Origin: Acanthochlamys bracteata
Taxonomy: Eukaryota > Streptophyta > Magnoliopsida > Pandanales > Velloziaceae
Length of the DNA stretch: 64,000 nt
Direction: 5' to 3'
NCBI GenBank assembly: GCA_019914995.1
Contig: CM034142.1
Coordinates: forward strand, 6,447,513-6,511,512
The notes under the pieces were generated by a model. The model did not search any database and was not told where the DNA came from. It saw nothing but the letters and a program-made list of their open reading frames with translations. Positions 36,158-47,787 of this stretch are shown piece by piece. The translations under genes were made by a program, and so were the position numbers. Every line of letters starts with the position of its first letter. Position 1 is the stretch's first letter.

Positions 36158-37618
36158 CGACGGTACCCGATTGATAAGATATGCTGCAGAAGCTAGTGCT
36201 TCTCCCCAATAAGTTGACGATAAATGAGCATCTATCAATAAGGCACGAACTACTTCCAATAAGTGTCGATTCTTTCTTTCAGCAACTCCGTTTTGTTGGG
36301 GTGTATTAGGATATGTAGTTTGATGAACTATCCCATGTGCTTCTAAATACTGCTGAAGTGCGGAACACTTATATTCTCCACCGTTATCACTGCGAAGAAC
36401 TTGAATTTGTGCATTATATTGAGTCCGAACCATCTTATGAAACTTTTGAAACACGTAGCTCACTTCACCTTTAGACTTCATCAAGAAAAGCCATGTCATT
36501 CTGGTACAGTCATCAATAAAAGTAACAAACCATCGCGATCCACCTAATGTAGTAACCTTAGATGGACCCCAAACATCAGAATGTATTATCATAAAAGGTA
36601 ATGGACTTTTATTCAAGCATAACGGAAAAGAAGTACGATGACTTTTTGCCAGTTCACAAACATCACATTGAAAACTAGAAACTTCAAGTTCTGCAAATAA
36701 ACTGGGAAATAATTTTTTCAGATGACCAAAAGAAGCATGCCCCAACCGTCTATGCCATAACAAGATTTCTGATTTCATCTTCTCATCCTTTAAGTCATCC
36801 ACTATCAAAGCCTGATGCAACTTATCTGAACTCTTTGGCACCAAATCCAAATAATACAATTGCCCTCGCTTAGTACCATAACCAATCGTCTGCTTTGTTT
36901 GGATATCCTTGAACACACAAGATTCAGGCCAAAAAATTACAACACAAGATAAAGTTTTGGTTATTTGAGAGACAGATAAAAGGTTATAACCTAAGGATGG
37001 AACAACTAAAACTGAATTTAAACTCAAACTATTAGTGAGGTTCACAGATCCTGCACCAATAACAGAGTTCAAATTACCATTGGCAGTTGAAACAAAATTT
37101 TGTGAGGAAGATTTAAGGTTTAAGACATGTTTAGAATCAAACGTCATATGATATATAGCACCAGAATCAATTATCCATGTACTATTAGAAACAGGTGTAG
37201 AAGTATGTAAAACCTTACCTCCAGTGTCAGTGGTAGCTACTAATGCTGAGCCCTGTGTAGCATCATCATCATCCTCTGTCTTCGTCTCAACAACTGCAGC
37301 AATATGACCCTTTTTGAAACCTCGCTTCTGTTGATCACGACTATGATCCCACCATTCTGGATATCCAATAAGTTCAAAGTACTTCATTTTAGTATGGTCA
37401 GATTTATTACAATGAGTGCATTTGGATGTTGACTCTTGTGCAATTTTAGAGTGTGTCGCCTTTGTACGATCATGCCGGTGTCGTACCATCATAGCGGAAG
37501 CTTCAGTATTTTCAGACTCAGTTTTCATAGTAGAGCGACGTACCTCCTCACGACGAATCAACGAATAGCATTCTTCTAGATCTGGAACTGATTCTTTACG
37601 AAGGATTTCTCCACGAAT
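36157..37618 (-). pseudogene. Copia gag end, protease-like region and integrase
   Basis: The zinc knuckle reads CTHCNKSDHTKMKYFELIGYP: the last Cys of CX2CX4HX4C is replaced by Tyr. STWIIDSGAIYHMT is the protease active-site region (canonical DSGA retained). The GAG-pre-integrase part has WHRRLGHASFGHLKKL, and CDVCELAKSHR follows. The integrase core has SDVWGPSK, FIDDCTRMTWLF and SDNGGEY, followed by NGVAERKNRHLL. The catalytic Asp/Asp/Glu residues are therefore visible. The frame shifts near the INRVPSS segment. Confidence 0.93.
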
Positions 37619-38200
37619 CTATTCAAAATCACTATCCAAGCCAGCAAGAAATATGTGTACTCTTAGTCGCTCAATAGACTTTCTATATGCCAAAATATCA
37701 TCAGGATCTTTCATTACCACCTTATCACGATGGTCTAATTCTCGAAAAATTTCGGTCAATTCTCCATAATATTCAAAGATAGATTTTCCACTCTGTTTAG
37801 CAGTAAATGCTTTTTGGTTTAAAGAGAATACCTGCAGTTCATCACTCCCATCATAAAACGCTTTTGATAAAGCACTCCAAATCTCTCGAGCAGTAGGTAA
37901 GCGTAAATAGCGTTTCATAATTTCTGAAGTCATGGACATAAGTAGCCATCTCTTCACTTTCTGATTTTCAGCATACCACTTTTCATATCCAGCATCTGAT
38001 TCATCAGGTAGTTTTGCCTTACCACGTATATAAAAAAGCTTCTCTCTTTCAGCAATGTGCATCTCCATTAATTGATACCATATATCATAATTAGTCTCAT
38101 TAAGAATAATTTCTGAATTGAATGCACCTTCTGATTGAATTATAACTGGAGTGGTTCCAGACATAACTGCTGCGACGATGCAGGCTATGGCGACCGGCAT
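37619..38200 (-). pseudogene. Copia gag N-terminal part
   Basis: The UBN2/retrotran-gag type region shows NYDIWYQLMEMHIAEREKL, then EIWSALSKAFYDGSDELQVF and IFLAGLDSDFE before a TAG stop. The next part of the polyprotein continues in the same frame directly after this TAG, so a single nonsense change separates them. Confidence 0.88.
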
Positions 38201-38554
38201 AGACAGTAGCGGCAGAGACGCAATCGAGCGTTCTTGCGGCGAGCTCGCGATCCGGCATCGGTAGCGTGCTAAGATTTAGCTGCCGCGACGAGCAGCGGCG
38301 GCGGCGTGAGATGGCGGGTCTTCAAGCGAGATCTGATGGTATTCCGGCAGCGGCGGCGACAACGGCGGTGGCGGCGGTTGCTAGGGTTTTAAAATTTCCC
38401 CTTTTTTTTTTTTTTTTTTTTTTGATGATCAAATAGCACTGTCGATTTGACAGCAACAATAATCGTCGACAACAATTACCAGTCGTCCGACGAAGTAATT
38501 TGAATTTTTTCTTGTGATATAATAATGGTAAAACCAAGTTTGGCTTTGGTACCA

Positions 38555-38752
38555 AATTGAATAATAAAATCACAAGTTGAATTTCTTGTTGTATTCCTCA
38601 ATGAAAGAGCTACATATATATAGGAATACAAGTAACTAAATTAAGAAGATTATCTAATATCTAAGTTAGGAAATATATCAAATCTAATATCTAACTTAGT
38701 TAGGAAATATATCAAATCCAATATCTAATTTAGGAAACAAAATATTTTAACA
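38555..38752 (-). repeat. 5' LTR of copia element, 198 bp
   Basis: This is the 5' LTR for the minus-strand element. On the minus strand it ends CAATT, and the primer-binding site starts at the very next base (38554). The target duplication TCTTA follows at 38753-38757. Confidence 0.9.
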
Positions 38753-38757
38753 TCTTA

Positions 38758-40212
38758 TAAAATAGAACTTTTTAAGAATAAAAAGTATTTTGAAAATATT
38801 TTGAAAAATAAATTTATTTTTTTAATTTTAAAACAATAATCATAAATAATAATAATAATATTTTATAATATACAATTTTTTTATATATTTTAAATTTTAA
38901 ATTAACTCTATAAAATATTAAATTTATTAATAAATATGAAATAAAATATTAGAATGAAATGCTGTTCAAACACACTGCCAAATGATACTTAGAATTTTTC
39001 TAAAATTAAATATAAAATTCAGAATGATAATTAAAATACGTAAAATAATCGAATTCAAAATTTGAAAAAAAAATTAAAGTTTATATAATTAAATATGTCC
39101 TTACAATATACCGGAATCAATAACAATATACATCTACTTGACAAGTTGATATTTCATTAGATTAAGAAAATAATACATGCTTTAACACAAATCAGAAAAT
39201 ATATCAAAATCTATTGAATGAAAGTGCGTTATTAGACAACACAAGGGATTACTTTTTTACAAAAAGAAAGAAAGAGAGACATTTGGTAAGTTTACCTGCC
39301 AGTGAGCGGAACCACTCGAGTTCACCGGAACTTAAATTAAACACAATCTCTGCAACCGCAAAAGAGAAAAGAACAATTTTATTCTTAGGCAAAAATTTCT
39401 TCAGAATAAAAGTTCAATCTTTCAAGGGTACTTTTGGAAAGAAAATAGAAAATATGGATGTGGTCACCTTCGGTGTGATAGTAGCGATCGTCGTTCTGTT
39501 CTTCATCGTCGTCGTGTTCGTCACCGTCGAAGGCGTCTGCTGCAATCGAACATCTTCTTAACAGTCCGACGTTATCTTCTGTCCGAACTCCGACTCATGT
39601 AGCTCTCCATCTATATATCACAATGGCAACTTTTGTAATTTATTTACTTTTTATAATTAGTATTTGTAGATTTTGCATTATACCACCAGTATAAACACTT
39701 TTGGCATAGTTTGTAATAATTATCTTTTTCTTCTTTGCAAAATAGAGTATTATATCTCTACAAACGTGAAAGTTGTAACACGATATGATAATAATATCCT
39801 AAAAGCTAAATTATAAATCAAACATTCAAAAAGTTAAACTTTTAAGAAAGAATTATAACTTCGTTTAGCAATGTCTCAAACTTATTTATCATATATATAA
39901 GAAAATTCTAAAAAACAACAATCTACAGTCAATCTCTATGTTATCTTATGGATTTATTTTTATCAGTCTTGCGATATTGGTTGTGATTATATTATTGTTA
40001 CGTTAAAACCAAATAAAAAAAAAAACAAACAAACAAAACAATCTATAGAGGCATGTTACGTGCCATTGCAAAAACCATATTAAGAGTCTCATAGTGCTAA
40101 ATATACTTTTATAGGACTTAATTTGAAAAATAATTGTCAGTCCACTGAAAATGGCATTCATGTAAATTAAGTTTCTTTCTGCGCTTACTTAGTCGGACTT
40201 TTTCGGTTTACT
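38758..40212. other. Intergenic region with right half of split repeat
   Basis: 38758 to about 38980 is the right half of the AT-rich element interrupted by the copia insertion, starting TAAAATAGAACTTTTTAAG and ending near GCTGTTCAAACACACTGCC. The rest is AT-rich apart from a GC-richer patch (39290-39600) holding the small open frame listed separately. The last part is the promoter of the IAR1-type gene. Confidence 0.55.
39454..39561 (+). CDS. Possible 35-residue single-pass membrane peptide
   Basis: The short frame starts ATGGATGTGGTCACC and encodes MDVVTFGVIVAIVVLFF followed by IVVVFVTVEGVCCNRTSS. About 20 residues are strongly hydrophobic, followed by a Cys-Cys pair and a polar tail. It lies in a GC-richer island in AT-rich DNA and ends at TAA. 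The frame is also open upstream to an ATG at 39214, but that part looks non-coding. I know no family for it. It could be a real small membrane protein, a decayed exon, or chance. Confidence 0.3.
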   Translation: MDVVTFGVIVAIVVLFFIVVVFVTVEGVCCNRTSS

Positions 40213-43200
40213 ATGTTCTTTTGGCAAAAAATGTCTTCACCTTCACTGCTTCTCTTCTTCTTCACGGTCGCGGCCATGATCGCCGTTATGGCCGGTGAAA
40301 ATGGTCCCCACTTTGATAGCCATGGCCATAACCACGGCCACCACCATCACCAAGGATGCCAACACCATGACAACCACCATCATCATAAACATGAAGAGAG
40401 CTCACGTGTAAAGCTCCCAGAAGAAATTGCTGAAGAAGAAGATTTAAAGCTCCTTGCTTTGGATCGCCGTCATCATCAACATGATGAAATTAGTCATGCG
40501 CATCAAGAGGTTTCCGGATTGGGTTAGTTGGTTATTCTTCTTTTTTTCTGGGTAAAATTTGTTGTTGGGATGAAAAGGATTGAAATTTTAAAGGGTAATT
40601 TTTTGTTAGAATAAAGAAAGACTGATTTTCAATATTTTTAATGGTTATTTATCTACAGTATGAGTTGTCTTTGTTGTTGGTAGAATGAAAAAGATTGAAC
40701 TTTTAATGTATCTTGACAATGTGTTTTGATATGGCATTTACTAAAGCTGCTTGCTTTTTATCAGCATTAAATTCACCATGATGATAATGATCATGAGCAT
40801 GATGAGTTATCCGGATTGGTTAGTTGGTTTTGTTCGTTTTGGGGGAAATTCGTTGTTAGAATGAAAATAGATTGAGCTTTCATATTTGGAACGGTTTTTC
40901 ATCTAAGTAATGTTTTTCTTTCTTTAATGTTGATATGTTGTTAGAATGAAAAGAGATCAAAATTTGAATGTGTTCTGATTTGGTTTTAATCTAAAGCCAC
41001 TTACTTCAGATTAGCATCATCATCATCTCCAAGATGAAATTGATCATGGGCATGATGAGATATCTGGATTTGATTAGTTGGTTATGTCTTGTTTTGGTGA
41101 AATTTATTGTTGAGATGATTAAAAGATAGAATTTTTTATGGATTTTGATGGTTCTGTGAATGGAAATAGGAGTTTGGGTGCAGGCAATGGGGTGCTCAAT
41201 GCTGGTCAGCATGGCTTCACTTGTTTGTTTGCTGGTAGTGCCAGTGTTCTTCTGTAAGTTCTAGTTTAGTTTTGGATTTGTGCAGAAATATTGGAGATTG
41301 GTGATTGTTTCGTGTTAATTTCACACAAGGTGTTGCTTTTTAACTGAGGTTTTGTTTTTGGGTAATATGCAGTAAGGGGAAAGCCATCGAAAGCAGTAGT
41401 AGATTCACTGGCCGTGTTTGGGGTACGTGTGCTGTTTGTTTTCTGCTTTTGCACTTGTGTAGGAGTATTATTATTATTTCAAAAGTTTGCAATTTCATCT
41501 TTTGGTTTTGAGTTTATAACTTCGCTCTACTATCATCATCTAGCTTTTAGAAAATAAAAAACTTGAAGTTGAATTAGGAGTTAGCAAAAGTGTGGTGCAT
41601 TGTGCAGTATCGAATGCATCATTAACCTGAACAAATGTATTACTTCTCAGGCAGGAGCTATGCTAGGAGATGCCTTCCTTCATCAGCTGCCACATGCTTT
41701 CAGTATGACTTGAAACTAACCTTATGAATTGCTTAGTGAATATTCTCTAATGCCTTATTTTCTCCCAATAATTCTTAATTTCCTGCTATTTGGTGCATTT
41801 AGCTCTTGTAAGTATTTTGCACTACACTAAGGGATTTCTTCTGTTTTTCTCTTAAGTAAATTGTTTGTCACTATACTTTCATAGAGCCTCATGTAAATTA
41901 TGAACAGCATAACTGTTATTTTGTCATGCGTAATGAATAGCTGGATATCAGTGTTTCTAGCATGTAGCTTCAAACATAAGTTTTACAGTCTGCTGATAGA
42001 AAATCTCAAAATCCATGTAAGGGTCCTTCTCTTCCATATGTATGGAAAGCTGTAGAGGAAAAGGCCATGTTGGCATATATCAATTACGATTGAGCAGGAC
42101 ACTTTTGGACATATAGAAAGCTGTAATTCAGGCCCCATGGAAGGTATGACTATGAGAGCCTTGCTAATTCTTAGTTTTATTCAGGTGTTGGATATAGATG
42201 GAAAGAAGGTTCTGCAAATATTAGTGTATACTCATCACCTGCTTTTGATGTATCCTTTCAGAAATATGTTGGGTGTAACAATGCCCCAAAGAGTAGCATT
42301 CCGGCTGTTAGGTGAGAGTTAGTTGTCAATGCTAATGAACAACAGAGTCAACCCCGAGATGGGTTGTTTGGTGCAATTACAAACCTTGATTATATAAGTC
42401 TTGGGCCACGAGTGTAAACTCTTGACCTATAATTCCTCCAGCTTATGATTGGGTTAAGTTGAACCGTGTTTCCCGAAATTGAAGATATATTCAAAGTTGC
42501 AAATTCAAAAGCTGCCTTTTAATTACGTTGTTTCTAAATGGACATTAGGATATAACTGTACTTGTTTTGTGCATCCTGTAGGCATTTCTCTGTTTTGGCT
42601 GCTTCTCACTGTACATGAATAGCTTTGACAGTTATGTTTGCTATGAGATAGAAATAGAAAACAAAAGAGAGAGAGAGAGAGAGAGAGATTTTATGAATAG
42701 CATTCCTGCTAACCATTTTCAAAAATATTGTAGGTGGTGAACACTCTCACTCACACGATCACCACCATTTGGATGAGACGCATGTTCACCATGCTGAACA
42801 TCGGCATTCACATTCTTTGAAGGATCTATCTGTTGGACTCTCGGTTCTATGTAAGAGTTTCTTCTTTCAATATCTTCCTTGCAGGTAGGCATAATATTCT
42901 TGTTCTTCTTATGTATATTCATAATTGTGGAAAACTATTGTGCGGCTACTCCGTATGCTGATCTTTCTCTCCCCCAAGCCAACATGTCCTTTTACAATTG
43001 CGTAGGTTCAATAGTGCATTAGTTTTCTAGATTACCCAGAAGCATTTCAGTAGTCTTTTGCTGTAGACTGTAGACTAATTTCACTTTTGCAGCTGGTATT
43101 GTACTTTTCCTTATTGTAGAGAAGATTGTAAGATATGTAGAAGAATATTCTGGAAAAGGAGCTCATGAGTTGGGGCATGGTCATCATCACCACCACAAGA

Positions 43201-44727
43201 AACATATTAAGGGGAAGGAAATGGATGACAATGATAACTCTAGCATGAAGGACAATGATTCTCTAGATAAGGTTTCATCACGCTCTGGAGGAAAAGATTT
43301 GACTGAACCTGATGGACTCCAAAAGGTATTTGAGCAATAAGTAGTTACTCTATATTGACATGAAACCTTTACTGTTTAAGGCTAACTAATGAAGTTTTCA
43401 TCGTTGTTCCCAGGGAACTTTTTATCCCTTTTGTTTTTCCCTAATTTGTTCTCTTGCCTTATCTGCTCGAAGTCCTATTAGAGTGTACATGTGCTGTCAT
43501 GGTCACTTGCCTCTTTTAATGCCATTGGAGTGGCTATACTTTTGAAGCTTCTGTTCTGCTTTTGTAGCATTGAAATTGTTATTGATATTGATAATTTATC
43601 ATACTTATCGGTATTAGTATACGCACCGTTAGATTGATCGACCCCTTAAATATGACCTCCTAACTTCTTCTCCCGATTGTGGCACAGAGATCCAGAAGAG
43701 GTAACGATTCTGTCAATGGAAAGGATATAAATGCTGTAAACAGTCCTACCAGAAGAGAGACATCCTCTAGTGAGAAAGCATCTTCTTCAAGCTTGGTGCT
43801 TGGCTACCTAAATCTTTTTTCTGATGGAGTCGTAAGTTCCTTTCCATTCTCAGCTCGTTCATATTTGGTCTGTTGTTATGATTATGATCGCTAGAACAAT
43901 GGGCTAAATTATGATCATAAGCAAGTGCATAGTGAATTCACCAAACTACTTTTTGGATGAAATAATGCAGCATAACTTTACTGATGGAATGGCTTTGGGG
44001 AGCGCTTTTTTAATTTATGGTACAGTTGGAGGGTGGTCTAGAACATTATTTCTGCTTGCACATGAGCTTCCGCAAGAGGTATTATATGCTTACGAACATT
44101 ATAACTAAGCAACATTTCATGTATATTACTGCTCTTTCCGTGTACTTCTTGACAAATAGCAATGAACTTTTAAGTGATAATCTTTGTGCAGTCTATCATT
44201 GCGTCGTTGATCTTTGTCAAAATATTGACAAACTACATCAATAAAACTTGTCTGTATTTAGGTAGGTGATTTCGGAATCCTGGTGCGGTCGGGGTTCAGT
44301 GTGTCCAAGGCTCTCTTTTTCAATTTTTTATCAGCATTAGTGGCACTTGTTGGAACTGCTTTGGTGAGACTCGGTTCTTCATTCCATATTCAATATCAAT
44401 GATGGTAATTCTGGAAGGAACTAAGTCGGCATTTCTCTTTCTTAGGCTTTGGTTTTAGGGAAGGATCCCGGACAATCTTCATTGATCGAGGTAAAAGACT
44501 ATTCTCCGCGAAACACCCTAAAGTACAACATTGGCATAGTGAGGCAAGCTTATTGAAAGAAAACTTGTTTCCAGGGCTTCACAGCAGGCGGTTTCATTTA
44601 CATTGCGGTTGCTGGAGTCCTCCCTGAGTTAAACAACGGTGCCACAACTCTTAAAAGCACTATGCTGCAGTTGACATCTTTAATAATGGGAATGGGTGTT
44701 GCCCTTTGTATATCTCTTGTCGAGTGA
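40213..44727 (+). CDS. IAR1: IAR1-type ZIP metal transporter, 11 exons, 465 aa
   Basis: Exons are 40213-40522, 41170-41253, 41373-41422, 41651-41702, 42734-42850, 43093-43325, 43688-43831, 43971-44078, 44262-44363, 44446-44490 and 44575-44727; all phases fit and TGA ends the frame. An in-frame ATG at 40231 is an alternative start. IAR1 is a plant KE4/SLC39A7-like ZIP protein of the secretory pathway, linked genetically to auxin-conjugate sensitivity through metal balance. A signal peptide (about residues 7-28) is followed by a His-rich lumenal region (HGHNHGHHHH, HHDNHHHHKHEE). Membrane segments include MLVSMASLVCLLVVPVFF and LSVLSGIVLFLIVEKIV. Further His clusters are HSHSHDHHH and HGHHHHHHKKH. 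The ZIP signature HNFTDGMALGSAF (331-343) and HELPQE (361-366) provide the metal ligands. The C-terminus is MGVALCISLVE. The length matches the family (~469). Confidence 0.94.
40470..41110 (+). repeat. Three diverged tandem copies of the IAR1 exon-1 end and intron start
   Basis: The end of exon 1 (CATGATGAAATTAGTCATGC ... TCCGGATTGGGTTAGTTGG) recurs in intron 1 at about 40775-40830 (GATCATGAGCATGATGAG ... TCCGGATTGGTTAGTTGG) and about 41011-41085 (GATCATGGGCATGATGAG ... TCTGGATTTGATTAGTTGG). The following intron text (TTGTTG..GGATGAAAA) is also repeated. Copy 2 has an upstream stop in the matching frame; copy 3 has lost its donor GT. Both therefore look non-functional. Confidence 0.75.
42665..42690. 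repeat. (GA)n microsatellite in IAR1 intron 4
   Basis: A run of about a dozen GA units within the fourth intron, shortly before exon 5. Confidence 0.8.
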
Positions 44728-45128
44728 AACACAACGGGCAACCAATTCAAAAGCTGTTATACCAAGTTTTGTAACATCAGGTAAAGAAACCGCATTCGAA
44801 ACCCTAACCTATTCAATGTTCAAGATATTTCGAAGAAAGAAGAACATCTGTGAAGATCTTAAGAAGTACAAGTTTATAACAGATGGAAAAAGCTGTGCCC
44901 TTTCTTTGTCTTAAGAAGAAAACTCTACTTGATACTGAAATGCTTGCGATGTACTTCCTTCAAACTCTTGTTGTTTTCCATGATGCTGCAAGTTCTTGAA
45001 TTCCTTCAATACTTTGTCATACTGCATGTAACCAAAAGACTGTTTCTTCATAGACATCGAATATTTCGTGCAAATTCAACAATATTTAGATTTGATTATT
45101 TAAATTGATTTGATATCAAAAAATCATT

Positions 45129-45184
45129 TTAAAATTGATTTTTTGATAGAAAGTTTCTTCCGGCAAAAGAACTCACCAGGAACT

Positions 45185-45227
<43 letters not shown>

Positions 45228-45573
45228 AGGAGAACAAAAACTTTTGAACTTACATTCGGAATGCATGAATCAAGGATAGGCCATTCAGCGGGGTAGTCAT
45301 CGTCTGAAGGCTCTGCCGGATGCTCTATTGCCTTGAATTCATCGTCGTTTGCTTCCCTTTGATCGCCGTTGAACCTCCCTACCTCGCCGTAGGGTTTCGT
45401 AACTCCTTCCTTTTGTCTGGTTGTAACTCCACTTCCCTTCTTGTCCTGCAAAACCAAGAAGAAGAAACTGAGAAAATTTTCAAACCCAAGCAATAAAAAA
45501 CAGAAAAGAAAACAAAAGAGAGAAGAATTTGAATCACCAAGAAAGCGGAAAATCGCGAAAAAACTCCAACCAT
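45129..45573 (-). CDS. Small plant-specific protein, possibly C-terminally shortened, 93 aa
   Basis: Exons on the minus strand are 45573-45538, 45445-45254 and probably 45182-45129, with GT-AG introns in phase. Exon 1 is MVGVFSRFSAFL. Exon 2 is polar and includes FKAIEHPAEPSDDDYPAEWP. Plants have a family of short uncharacterised proteins that start MV.IFSRF and share an IEHPxEPxDxDxP motif, which I recognise from memory; its function is unknown to me. Family members usually continue well beyond this motif with Ser/Arg-rich text, whereas here the third exon adds only 18 codons of unrelated look. The gene may be truncated, or a further exon may be missed. A TATA box lies at 45673-45682. Intron 2 contains a 36-base homopolymer. 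Confidence 0.5.
45188..45223. repeat. 36-base T homopolymer
   Basis: An uninterrupted run of T on the plus strand (A on the minus strand) directly before the proposed last exon of the small minus-strand gene. On that strand it reads as poly-T in the opposite sense only if the gene model is wrong; as written it could also mark a retroposed tail or an assembly-sensitive site. Confidence 0.9.
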
Positions 45574-45672
45574 CAGTGAATTAGTTCTTTTTCTTTCTCC
45601 AATATGAACTTGAAAAAATAAAAAGAACTTCACTTCTTGAAAATTTTTCAAGAATTTGATCTCTCTATCTCT

Positions 45673-45682
45673 CTTTATATAG
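45673..45682 (-). promoter_or_regulatory. TATA box of small minus-strand gene
   Basis: CTATATAAAG on the minus strand lies 100 bp upstream of the MVGVFSRF start codon, followed by an AGAGAGAT-rich leader. This is a strong match and supports the gene being transcribed. Confidence 0.6.
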
Positions 45683-47787
45683 TGGTGGTAGGGTAGTGGA
45701 ATACATGAACTAGTTTTTTGAGTAGGAAGAAGACTAGATTAACATAACATGCAAGCCACTCCTAGGAACGTTTGGCGTTGATTTTGTATTACTTATATTT
45801 GCAAATAAGTACTTTATATTATAGTTTATAATTTTTATTATTAAAATATAAAGATATAAGAAATTATATATTATAAAATTTTTATATGTATAATTTTTTA
45901 TTTAAGTAAAACAATTTAAACTTATGTTTAAAAAAATTTAAAATATTTTTGATATTAAAAAAGTTCTATTTTTAAGCACTCACAAACCTACTCTTACCAA
46001 AAAAGTGCAGTGCAAGAAAATTTTGAAAATAAATTTATTTTTAAAAAATTATTTTATATAAAAAGAACACACTTAACTGAAAGCTATTCATTTGATATAA
46101 TTTTAGAAAATAAATATGGGAATTGACTGCTATTAAATACTTGGTTTGATGGAAAAAAAAATAACTAATTTTTTGTTAATTTAACTCTTTCCAACAAATA
46201 TATTATAATCATGAATTCATATAAACAATTACTATGAAATTCTTTGATCCTCATGAATTCATATAAACAATTCCTACAGCTAAACAGTAGTTTGTACAAT
46301 TTTGTAATGAGAATTATAAGTAAGACTGAATATTAGAACTAATATTCACAATTTCAATTTGAAACTTTATTGACATGATTATGCTAATTTTACATTAATG
46401 CTCAAATTTGAAAAATAAGTCATGTAATTTTGAAAACAAATTGTGAAAATAACATTATAAAATATAGGTAATGTCTATAAATCATATGAATCTAACTTTA
46501 TATGAATTTTAGATCATCTGCAATCTTATACAATTATTTTTTTACATAGTAATACACACCTTTAATATTATGATATTCATGTATTATATTAATGATAATG
46601 TATGCTTCTTTGATGAGAAATTAATTAATTTAATTAATTTATCAAAAAATTATGTTTGTTTAGTAGTCAAAATATTGATATTTTTGAATTCTCTATTTAA
46701 GAATACAAAAATACTATATTAAGTTGAATTAAACTTATTTATAATTGATGAATGCACTTTGACCTTTCTATCTCTTAGAGCTTGCTTTGTTTTGTAGAAG
46801 TAACCTGATAGGAAGTAACTCTTTTGTAAATGAATTATTGAAAACTGAGTTTTTAAAAACAAGTTCAGCTCTGATATTTGTTTTTAAAAATGAATCTTGA
46901 AAGTGATTTTTGTATTTTGTTATATATGAAACTTAGAAATTGAAAATCCAGATCATGGGAGAGAAAAGAAGAGCAAGATGAAGAAAATAGGCTCACAGAA
47001 GTGCTGATTTTTATTTGACCGGAAGTCACTTTGATAGCAAAGATTTCCAGTATGAACCAAACGCGAAAAGAATTTCGAAAATCACTTCCGTGACACCAAA
47101 CACTTATTTTTCATCTATTCAAGAAATGAGTTAGTTGGGTTAATGAGGAAGTAGAGTTAGCGCCACAATAACTTTGGCTAACTCAACACTTTTTAGCCCG
47201 GGATAACCAGCAGGAGAACAGAGCTTCAATACTAATAACTCAACACTTCACATATAAGCAGCAATTCAAGCATTAAGAAAACATGTTGCAAACTCTCCAA
47301 CGAAAAGGTTCCTACATTTTTTTTCTGTTAAATAGTTTTACTCAAAGAACAAAGCCAAGAAAACAATACAAAAGTATAATTAGAAACACTTGTTCCTCTT
47401 TTTGCTATGTATCTTGGCTCTCCATCAATGCTTGGCAAGAAAAAATTTTCAGCCATCTGCTTCTTGTAGTAGGCATTGTTCAATCCCAGATGAAAACCTT
47501 CTGTTTTCTGGATAAGGCTTTTAAACATCAGTGCCCATCAGAGGCGCATCCATTGGGATCTTGTGAAGCTAAACAGGAGCAAGATGCCTTAATGCTGGAG
47601 GTTAAGCTGATCTGGTGAAAATGAAGTTAAGGATCACTAAGCTTGTTCCGCCATGAAATAAGAAGTTGCAAACATCTGCGAGTATGGGTAGAGCGAGCGT
47701 CAAAAGTATGAATGCTTGCCGAGATGCAAAAGCTGTATCACCAAAATCAGCAGGAACTACAATTAATAATTCCAACAATACCTATAG
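45683..47787. other. AT-rich intergenic region
   Basis: No gene supported. 45.75-46.95 kb is very AT-rich. From about 47.2 kb the sequence becomes less AT-rich and is probably the 3' UTR of the SecE-like gene on the minus strand. Confidence 0.55.

Larger units (their letters stand above)
33692..38752 (-). mobile_element. Ty1/copia LTR retrotransposon, 5061 bp, disabled
   Basis: The element has two 198-bp LTRs, a primer-binding site TGGTACCAAAGCCA (38554-38541, minus strand) that resembles the initiator-Met tRNA site, a polypurine tract and a 5-bp TCTTA target duplication. The internal order is gag, zinc knuckle, integrase, reverse transcriptase and RNase H, which is copia order. Gag through integrase are in one frame with an internal stop at 37619-37621. 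A frame change follows near 36150-36160, and further stops lie at about 35418, 35406 and 34263. Few LTR differences indicate a fairly recent insertion. It interrupts an AT-rich dispersed element. Confidence 0.95.

Noticed and set aside
40775..41085. Copies 2 and 3 of the IAR1 exon end as true additional exons
   Set aside because: Copy 2 is closed by a stop in the matching frame, copy 3 lacks a donor, and direct joining of 40522 to 41170 gives the conserved protein.
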